This document shows, piece by piece, positions 27,281 through 35,700 of a stretch of DNA of 64,000 nt. Position 1 is the stretch's first letter. The number at the start of each line of letters is the position of its first letter. The position numbers and the translations under genes were made by a program. The notes beneath the pieces are model-generated. The model was not told the origin of the DNA. It worked only from the letters and a program-made list of their open reading frames with translations, and made no database searches. This DNA is from JAZNGX01 sp045576675 (GTDB lineage Bacteria; Bacillota; Clostridia; Monoglobales; Firm-18), in contig JAZNGX010000176.1 in the NCBI GenBank assembly GCA_045576675.1, positions 5,157-69,156 of the forward strand. The letters run 5' to 3'.

Positions 27281-29545
27281 TTATTCGCTTATTGCTATCG
27301 GACGAAGACCTGTTAAGCTGTTCCAAACAAACATCTTTGCAGAACCGCCTGCTTTACCTGTCGGAACTGTTACAGATACAGGAGCTTCTTTTGCAACGCC
27401 TGCTTCAAAACCTGTTACAGGTACTACGCTTAAAGTAACCAGATTGTTTGCACTGTCATAGTATGCAATCATAACTACAGCTGACTGAGCTGCATCGTTA
27501 CCCATCAACATTGCTGTACCGTTGATTACGCTGCCTTCATTTGTACCATTAGTATAAGAAACAACCGCTTCTGTTGCATAAACCTTTGGATAAACAATTA
27601 AATCAGCAGCCTTTGTAGCTGTTCCTGTTACGCTGTTCTCTGTCTTTGTGATGGTTGTTGTCAATGTTGTATCAACAATCGGCCAACCTGCTTCAGGAAC
27701 AACGATAGTACCGTTTTCTGAAATTACATTTTCAACATCTGTAGCATATGTAATTGTAGCACCACTTGGTGTAAGTGTCGGCAATGTAACATCACTTGTA
27801 ACATTGCTGATATCTGCTAAACCAACTGCTTCAAAATCAACAATTGCCTGCATTAAGCTTTCTGAAGCTGCAGTAGGTAATGTATAAGCATAGCCTGCAG
27901 GAACGATAGCCATAGCATCAACTGCATTAACATACATGTCATTGTTAGAACGTGCTTCGTCACTTCTTAATGTTAATGTATGAACTTTGTCGCTTGTTAA
28001 ATTAACATTTGGAATTTTGTTCATATGTAAGTCCTGCATAGCAGCACGACCCCATGTATATATTGTAGTAACTTTAGCAGCTGCAGCAGAAGTAGCAAAT
28101 CCCGGAGCGCTAACAATTGCAGCAAAATCAGAACCATCTATTGAATACTTAAGAGGACTTACGTGAGTTGCTGTACCTCTGTATGAAATAATGTAAATAT
28201 CATAGTTGCCTGATTTCTGTGGTTTTAACTTATATGTTAAATCAGGTGCAGTTGTAAACTCCTGTGTTCCTGTTAAAGCATACTGATTCATAAACCATGA
28301 ACCGCTTGCATAACCACGTGTAAAGGTAGATACAGCTGCTGAATTATCAGCAAGTGTCAAATTGAAATTATATCCGGCAGGGTCAGATGTTGTCTTATCA
28401 GCATAATGCTCTGCCTCAATCCATAGTGTTCCGTTTGAATTGTTGTATGGTAATCCGTTTGTAGTTGTTGGGCGCCAGTTCCAGCTTGAAGGAACGATAG
28501 CAATCTTATCAACACCTGCTACCCAGTAAGCGTTATCAGATGAACGTGGGTCAAAATCAAGTCTTAATGTATGTTCACCTTTTTTGATTTCAGCTGTTGG
28601 CATTTTGTGCCAGCCTGCATCACCACGGTTTCCATCAATGTAATACATTTGTGGGAAAGTATATTTGCCGCCATTGTAGTCACCTATGTTTTTACCTGAA
28701 TAGTAGCCGTAAACAGGTGCTCCGGCATCAAGTGTGTATGTGTAATCTGACTGCCATTTATATGCAGGTGTTGAACCTAATACCCAAACATCATAAACAT
28801 CATCAGCTGCTATATTGAATTTATATTCAGCATAACATCCGTTAGCAGCATAATTTCCGAATACGTGAAGCAATGTATTGCCTGATACAGAAGTTGTGCT
28901 GATGTTACCATTTGCATAAGCTTCAGCTTCAAGCATTACATAAGATGCTTCACCAACTGATGGTCTTGTATACTGGTCAACAGGAGACCAATACCAATCT
29001 TTAGGAACAACTATAAAGCAGTCGATAACAGCTATATATGCACCATCTGATGAACGTGGGAACACATTGATTTTTAATGAATGTGTATCAGCTGTTAAAT
29101 TAACTGTGTTAAGTTTACACCATTCAGGCCAGTTGTTTGCAAGTGAATTATACAAACCGGGATTTCCTGATGACTTAACAGCGTGAGCTGTTTCTGTACC
29201 AATTTCATCATCTAACTGATATGTATAAGATGAAAGCCAATTTTTCTCAGGATTGATTGAAAGCATCCAGATATCATATTCGCCTTCAGCTGCAATGTCA
29301 AAATCATATTCAACATATGCATCTGTCAATTCTTTAGCACCATTTAAATAAGCAACACTTACGTCGCTTGAGGCATCATGGCTTGCTTCTGCATAGTAAT
29401 GCGTACCAAGGTTACCTGCTTTGAAGTTCTCTGCCTCAAACCAAACATAAGTTTGCTCTGCATCAGCAGCAACGATTGTCACCAAAGACAACAACATTGT
29501 CATTGCACAAAGAAGTGCAATAAGTTTTTTAATACTTTTTTTCAT
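27281..29545 (-). CDS. Secreted three-module glycan-binding-like protein, 754 aa
   Basis: A signal peptide (1-27) is followed by three copies of the locus-specific module: YVWFEAENF to VVPKDWYWSP (about 33-195), YVMLEAEAY to IVPSSWNWRP (about 205-360), and LWIEAEHYA to IVPAGYAYT (about 370-555). An Ig-like segment follows (VISENGTIVV, about 575-640). The C-terminal domain ends MFVWNSLTGLRPI, a common clostridial CAZyme tail. There is no catalytic domain and no SLH, so it is probably a free or loosely bound capture protein. It is the first gene after the conserved promoter block at 29577 and heads the ABC importer operon. The ribosome site is TAGGAGGAAA. Confidence 0.75.
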   Translation of the reverse strand: MKKSIKKLIALLCAMTMLLSLVTIVAADAEQTYVWFEAENFKAGNLGTHYYAEASHDASSDVSVAYLNGAKELTDAYVEYDFDIAAEGEYDIWMLSINPEKNWLSSYTYQLDDEIGTETAHAVKSSGNPGLYNSLANNWPEWCKLNTVNLTADTHSLKINVFPRSSDGAYIAVIDCFIVVPKDWYWSPVDQYTRPSVGEASYVMLEAEAYANGNISTTSVSGNTLLHVFGNYAANGCYAEYKFNIAADDVYDVWVLGSTPAYKWQSDYTYTLDAGAPVYGYYSGKNIGDYNGGKYTFPQMYYIDGNRGDAGWHKMPTAEIKKGEHTLRLDFDPRSSDNAYWVAGVDKIAIVPSSWNWRPTTTNGLPYNNSNGTLWIEAEHYADKTTSDPAGYNFNLTLADNSAAVSTFTRGYASGSWFMNQYALTGTQEFTTAPDLTYKLKPQKSGNYDIYIISYRGTATHVSPLKYSIDGSDFAAIVSAPGFATSAAAAKVTTIYTWGRAAMQDLHMNKIPNVNLTSDKVHTLTLRSDEARSNNDMYVNAVDAMAIVPAGYAYTLPTAASESLMQAIVDFEAVGLADISNVTSDVTLPTLTPSGATITYATDVENVISENGTIVVPEAGWPIVDTTLTTTITKTENSVTGTATKAADLIVYPKVYATEAVVSYTNGTNEGSVINGTAMLMGNDAAQSAVVMIAYYDSANNLVTLSVVPVTGFEAGVAKEAPVSVTVPTGKAGGSAKMFVWNSLTGLRPIAISE

Positions 29546-29576
29546 AAATATTTCCTCCTATTCTTTATTGGTTATT

Positions 29577-29657
29577 TTGCTTAATATAATTTTATCACAA
29601 TCACGTAATTTGGGTAAAGTACATAAGTTTGCGATTTGGTTTGTTATCTTGCTTTTA
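29577..29657 (-). promoter_or_regulatory. conserved promoter/operator block, copy A
   Basis: Eighty-one bases align without gaps to 37547-37627 (68 identical by my count). On the minus strand TTTACC (29618-29613), an 18-base spacer and TAAAAT (29594-29589) form a promoter with the same geometry in both copies. Upstream of the -35 the stretch AACCAAATCGCAAA is fully kept, as expected of an activator site. The far end overlaps the last codons of the FAH gene. Confidence 0.7.
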
Positions 29658-31437
29658 TTTTTCTTTCAATAGACTCAAAGCCGTTAACAGAAAGCTTAAC
29701 ATTTACTCCGTCCTTATACTGGTCCTTTGCAAGCTTAACCACCTTTGAAGTTCTTCCAAGCATAATTACATCACCGGGAAGAAGAGTTGTGTGAGATGTT
29801 AAATATTCTAAAACACGCTCTGCACTTGGTGAATATTCAGCAAAATCAACAGCGATATCGCCAACACCCTCAACTGTCAATGTACCTTTAAGGTCAGCTA
29901 TATTAACCTCCTTAACCTCGCCGATTGTGTTATAGCCGTCACCCCATCTGCCATATACAAGACCAATACCGTTTTCCTGCGGTGTTGCAGGCTCTATTAT
30001 CTGATTCTTAATTGAAAGGTCTGTTACAGAAACTATTGGTGCAAAGCCTAAAATATAGTCCTTTGCATTAGCCTGAGTTGCCCCTTTGGTAATCTTTTTA
30101 ATAACCAATGCCATTTCTGCACTGATTTCAATATCAGTTGCTCTTGGTGACATTAACAGCTCGTCACGGCTGTCAGTAATCTGACCTCTTGGACCGCAAA
30201 GAAGTCTTGGTGAATCTGCCTTCGTCCATCCCAATGTTTCGTTTACGTCCTTAAAGTTACCGTAGCATGTCCAAACATTCTGAATATTTGAAATATCGAA
30301 TGAATCTATTTCTGTATAACCCTTATCAATGCAATCCTGAACAGCAGGAACAAGCGGAATTTGTTTTTGTTTTTCACTGCGGTTATCACCCAGCTCTTCA
30401 GGATAGTAAACATGAGCAGATAATTCGCCGACATACTCGATTTCAGCTCCGATTGAACCATTTTCTCCAAAAGGCATCATTTCAACATCTGCCGCAATTC
30501 CATCTGTACCAACTGTACCCATATGAATAACATCACCGGGATGCAAGGTCATAAACTGTGAGAAGAAGTGAGCTGTTCTTTCAACACCAATCATATAGCC
30601 TGCTGTGCTTGAACGGTCACGCTTGCCGCCGTTTGTTTTTGTCCATACCAAAAGGTCATAAGGGTTACCAACCTCTTCCTTTGTTACGATGTACGGACCA
30701 CAGATACAATGTGAGTCTGCACCCTTACCAATCCACGACCATGTTGCATCTGCAAACCAATCGGGATATTTTTCAAGCAGCTTTGCATATTCACCGTTAC
30801 ATTCCTTATCAAAAGCAGGATAATAATCTGCTATCTGTGCATCATAAACAATTGTATATCCTGCAATATAGTCATAAATCTCATCAATCGGAACGTTATA
30901 GCACTCTTTACCTATTACTATTGCAAGCTCTACATTACCACCAGGATGACCAATGAAGGTTTCACCGTGTCCCACAACAGATGTCATAGCACGCTGATGA
31001 CCCTGCGGCAAAATATTAACGTGAGTTCTCGGTGGATTTGCTCTGAAGAAAGACGGACTGTTCTGAACAAGTCCCAAAAACAGTCTTGAATCAGGCACAG
31101 GAACTCTCATATGTACATCTTCAACAGGATGACCACAGCACGAAATAAAATAGGGGTCAGACTGCTTTATATAGTGCTTAACGAAGGTTTCAAAGCGTCT
31201 TAAAATATCCATTCCCTCGTCGCCCATTTCCAAAAACTCCTTCATTGTTTTTGGCCAGTTGCCCTCAGGCATAAATGTGGGAAGGCACTTAAAATATCCG
31301 TTTGTACCATTTGTTATAAGTCTGATAGCCTTTTCGCATTTCTCAGGCTCGTAAACCCATTCCTTTCCGTCCTCTTCGTTTAAAAGCACGAATCCCCAAG
31401 TTTGTTTTCCGTCATACTCAAATGTTGCAAGTTTCAT
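29644..31437 (-). CDS. Tandem fumarylacetoacetate-hydrolase (FAH)-fold enzyme, 597 aa
   Basis: Two FAH-like domains are fused. The first (about 95-355) has VELAIVIGKECYNVPIDEIYD and GYTIVYDAQIADYYPAF, and ends in FMTLHPGDVIHMGTVG. The second (about 385-590) has EISAEMALVIKKITKG, APIVSVTDLS and TTLLPGDVIMLGRTS. Family members use a metal held by an Glu-x-Glu pair plus Asp to hydrolyse or decarboxylate diketo acids. Here the first Glu of the pair looks replaced (N168 with E170 kept in domain 1; Ser in domain 2). Some sugar-acid pathways end in such a hydrolase, which fits the nearby aldolase. It is cytosolic with ribosome site AAGGAGGAG. Substrate unknown. Confidence 0.78.
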   Translation of the reverse strand: MKLATFEYDGKQTWGFVLLNEEDGKEWVYEPEKCEKAIRLITNGTNGYFKCLPTFMPEGNWPKTMKEFLEMGDEGMDILRRFETFVKHYIKQSDPYFISCCGHPVEDVHMRVPVPDSRLFLGLVQNSPSFFRANPPRTHVNILPQGHQRAMTSVVGHGETFIGHPGGNVELAIVIGKECYNVPIDEIYDYIAGYTIVYDAQIADYYPAFDKECNGEYAKLLEKYPDWFADATWSWIGKGADSHCICGPYIVTKEEVGNPYDLLVWTKTNGGKRDRSSTAGYMIGVERTAHFFSQFMTLHPGDVIHMGTVGTDGIAADVEMMPFGENGSIGAEIEYVGELSAHVYYPEELGDNRSEKQKQIPLVPAVQDCIDKGYTEIDSFDISNIQNVWTCYGNFKDVNETLGWTKADSPRLLCGPRGQITDSRDELLMSPRATDIEISAEMALVIKKITKGATQANAKDYILGFAPIVSVTDLSIKNQIIEPATPQENGIGLVYGRWGDGYNTIGEVKEVNIADLKGTLTVEGVGDIAVDFAEYSPSAERVLEYLTSHTTLLPGDVIMLGRTSKVVKLAKDQYKDGVNVKLSVNGFESIERKIKAR

Positions 31438-31471
31438 TTTTTCTCCTCCTTGTATTTATATAAATAGTTTT

Positions 31472-32767
31472 TCAACTAACTTGCTCTGTGTTTTCCGCAA
31501 ACTGTTTTTTAACAACCAGTCGATTATAAAGTACAGTTCCCATAAGAATAACAACCGATATTACTGAAAGCACCTGTTGCCCATAAACGGGTATACCAAA
31601 TATGCAATTACCATTGTTTTGTACGTATGAAAGGATAAATCCGCCCACAAGAGATGCCAAAAATCCGCACACGCCTACAATGCTTCTGCTGATTGCCATT
31701 GCAGGAACAAAATAGTCATTTGGCACGCACTTAAAAACGATGTTAATTCCGTTGGAGCTTATTCCTGCATTACCAATACCATAAACTATGGTAAATATCA
31801 CAATTAGCCACCATGACGCCTTGTTGCAAAAGACAGTCAGCAAAAAGCTGAATCCCATTATGATACATCCAAGCTCAATACCGTTGTTAAAACCATATTT
31901 ATCAGAATACTTACCAAATCTTACCGAAATTAATGCTCTTATACTACTTGCTGCAATATTTATAATCTCAATCACACCCAAAGACATCATAAGCTCATTA
32001 ATTTTAAATGTATTTAAAAATCCGCTTGTCATAAAAATTCCGATTTGAGCTATCGACACATAAGTTACAGCTGTACGGAATTTTTTATTATGCAATGTAT
32101 ACTGCATAATTTCTTTAAGCCCGCCACTCTTTTTGGTTTCTTTTTTCTTTTCTTCATTTTTAATTGCAGATGCACATATAAAATTCAAGGTACCATTTAC
32201 AAATATTGTACACGCAATAAATAAAAAGCCATATATTAATTTCCCATCAGCTTCAAAGGTGTCCACAATCATACCAACTGCAAAGGAAAAAATCATACCG
32301 CCGATTAATGACAGAATTTCTTTTTTTGCACTGTACTCTGCAAGTACATTGGGCGAAACATAAGAGTTCGCCCAACGGTACAAAACAGGCTCCACAAGCA
32401 TACGCATAAAATACGCAACTAAAAACAAAGTTATTGCCAATACTACCTTTAAGGATTGCTCAGCAGGCAAAAACGGAATAAGATAAACCAGTATGAGCAT
32501 AAACTGACTTAACGTACCAAAAAACAAATATGTCTTTTTAGTATTTCTTATCTTATCGTTTATAAAAACCAATAACAGCTGCATAAGAAACGCAAGCGAT
32601 GTACACGATGTAACAACACCTGTTACGGCATCTGATGCTCCTATACTTATAAAAAGCTTTGATAAAAACGTATTGGACACCATAAGCGTTATTAAGTATT
32701 CAAACAACGCCTGAAACAAGTATGCTTTTCTCGAACGAACATATTCCTTGCTTTCATATTTTTCCAT
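31472..32767 (-). CDS. Major facilitator superfamily transporter
   Basis: The protein has 431 residues and about twelve hydrophobic helices with the long middle loop expected of MFS (about residues 205-225, charged: NEEKKKETKKSGGLKEI). The ends are cytosolic and basic. It lies 16 bases after the 1576-aa enzyme gene and 34 bases before the FAH gene, in one apparent operon. Uptake of a breakdown product is the natural inference. No motif identifies the cargo. Confidence 0.85.
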   Translation of the reverse strand: MEKYESKEYVRSRKAYLFQALFEYLITLMVSNTFLSKLFISIGASDAVTGVVTSCTSLAFLMQLLLVFINDKIRNTKKTYLFFGTLSQFMLILVYLIPFLPAEQSLKVVLAITLFLVAYFMRMLVEPVLYRWANSYVSPNVLAEYSAKKEILSLIGGMIFSFAVGMIVDTFEADGKLIYGFLFIACTIFVNGTLNFICASAIKNEEKKKETKKSGGLKEIMQYTLHNKKFRTAVTYVSIAQIGIFMTSGFLNTFKINELMMSLGVIEIINIAASSIRALISVRFGKYSDKYGFNNGIELGCIIMGFSFLLTVFCNKASWWLIVIFTIVYGIGNAGISSNGINIVFKCVPNDYFVPAMAISRSIVGVCGFLASLVGGFILSYVQNNGNCIFGIPVYGQQVLSVISVVILMGTVLYNRLVVKKQFAENTEQVS

Positions 32768-32783
32768 AGATTATCACCCGGTT

Positions 32784-35700
32784 TTATAACCCCAAATCAC
32801 TTATATATTTTTCGCATACAGACATTGTTTTCCAATCATTTGAAGCAATTATATAAAGATTTCCGTTACGTATTGCCCACGGCTTTCCGTCAGCAGTTTT
32901 ATAAAGCACATCAGCCCCGTCAACAGCGTTTAAAATTTGTTTTGTTACGCCATTCTCTATAACGTATTCATCAGTATAATACTTATCTATTTCGGGTAAA
33001 TCGCCAATATTGTCCCTGAAGCCAAAGAACACAATGTTTTTACCCTCTCTGTTTTCTCTGACAGCCTCACAAAGCTTTTCACCAAACAACTTTGTTGCCG
33101 GCTTCTTTTCCATAAATGTCATAAGCAATTCTGTATCCACAAGCGGATTGGATGTTGGTATAATTCTTCTTGCCCCGCTATGCGGATCAAACTCTATTGA
33201 AAAGTTTTCAATATCATCAGAATAACCAACTGCTGTATATCTGTTCGGTCTTGTCCAATAATTTGTTGCGGCAGGATAATAAAAGCCTGTTTCAAACTGA
33301 GTTTTATTATCCTTAAGCTTTGCTACGTACTCATCTGTGTGCAAAATGTCATTAAACGATTTTAACCATGGATACATTTTTGGGTTTGCTTCATACGAAT
33401 AACCCTCGTGTATCTGCACGCCTGCTTCTTCACCGTTAAGCAAGAAATCAAATATACCCTTAGCACCACCGTTATACAATTCAGTAAAATGCTCGTGCAT
33501 ATATTCTTCGCTTGGATAACCATGAATTTCTTGTTCATATTTCACATTGATGTTCGACTCTGTTTCAGTTTCTGTAACTATCTGCCACATAGTTTTTACT
33601 GCACTTTCAGCTTCACCATATGCTATACTCTGCTTATATTTTGCACCCCCGTAGATATCACCATATGCTTCAGCACCTACGCCGTCAAAACCACCATAAG
33701 TTACATTGTTTACAAAATAGTCGCTGTAAATACTTGCTTCCTTATAAACAACCGGAACATCGTTATACTTCTTTACGTTATCAGCCAGCAAGTTCGAAAA
33801 CTCTGTAAATTTGTCTGATTTAAAATACCAAAAATCATTCCACGCATGGCCGTTATATGTATCCGCCTGATAAACTCTGTTTGTGCTGTCAAGCGCAAAA
33901 TATGTGTAATACTCGCCGTTACTATCCTTTGGAGAAGTATAAATAGGTATAATCTGCGAAGCTGCTTCAAAGCTTGGTATAGCAGGCTTTGTAAGCCAGG
34001 CTTCGTTTAGTGCATCAATTGTGCCATATTTTTCTTCAAGCCACTGTGCATACTCTGCATTGGTATTATCCGACACAAAGCGTGCATTTTCAGCATCGTT
34101 ATGTACGCCTGTTTCATTATAGCAAAGGTCAACCCACAATCTGAAGCCGTCACCCATTTCCAATGCATCAGCAAATTTTGCAACAGCCTCGTATGACTCA
34201 TTATCGTAATCTATATAGTTACTCCAAGCTCTGCCGCGATCGCTGTAAATTTTTGGAGTGAAAGCCACGGTACAGGTTCTTCCCGACGGAATAGTAACAT
34301 CTGCTGACATTGTATATGTTCCGTTACCATTGGCTTTAACAGTTACATCACCATTTTGTACGTGAATTGATGTTTCCTCATTTATAACTATGAACTTACC
34401 ACCCACAACACTTGGTGGTGTTACAACCGTTGTTGCAAAATTCGACGGATTGATTGTAACACTTACAGTTCCGCTTTCGGTTACTCCTGTAACACGTACA
34501 TTTGATGTGTTGTCTCTTGCAGCTCTAACGTAATATGAATAAAGAGGCTTACCGCCATTTTGACGTTCGTTAAGCTGAATGCCATATTTAAAGCCCATTT
34601 CATCAAGTTTATCTACAAGTCTTTGCCACGCTTCCATAGGAATATCGGTACCCAAGTTTTGCGGATTTATATACAAATCCGTCACACCCTCAGCCTTAAA
34701 TCTTTCAAGCATTGCAACATCCTTTGCAAAAACCTCTTCATTTCCCGCAGGGTCGGTTGGACTATATTTATCAAGATAGCTGAAAAGTGACATTCCGCCC
34801 ATAGGTATATACGGCTCACCATCCCATATAAGTGTATGTGCCTGATTTACATACCAGAAATGATACAAGCCTGTTTTTCGTGCAATATATGTACCATATG
34901 ACATCGGCTTATATGCAACATCATAATTTATATCGTTATCAAGGTCAATGTTAATATTTTCCGACATTTTCGTGTTTAGCTTATTAAGCTGAACACGAAG
35001 CTCATATTCACCCGAAGGGATTCCGTCTGTTACAGAAAACTCAAATTCCGCTTCAATCTTTTCACCGGCAAAGTAAGAAGACGTAGGAACAACAGCATCG
35101 GTTTCAACAACATCCCAAAGCTCTTTGCCTTTCCAAAGTGTAAGACTTATTTCACTGTCAAAATCAACCTCATTTTCAAGAACAACTTCAATCTCGCTCG
35201 AATATGTTTCGTTGCCGTTTATAACCTCAGGCAATTCAATACCGCTGACATTTGCAATCACCGATACATCCTCATACTCGCCAGTATCAGCAATCGGTGC
35301 CATATTTCCGTTCCACAAAAACATCTTTATTACTCCGCCATCCGTGTCATAAGGCAGCATCAGGTCAGTTGTAACAGCAACGCTTTCACCTTCGGGAACA
35401 TCAACAAGCTCAGACTTGTTTATACTTACAAGCCTGCCTGAATTGTCATAATACGCAAGAAGAGCAATTGCATTCTGCTCACCATTACTGTTTAAAAGTG
35501 TTGCACTTGCATTTACAACCTCACTATTGCGAAGCTTGCTTCTGATTTTTGAACCGTCGGCATATGTAAGCTTAACATCATATGCATACAAATCGGGTAT
35601 TACAGTAACCTCGTACTCCTTTGTACCAACTGCACTTAAACTTCCGATTGTTTTTTCAACCGTTGCAGTAAGTATAGCCTTACCAATCTTACCATTATCA

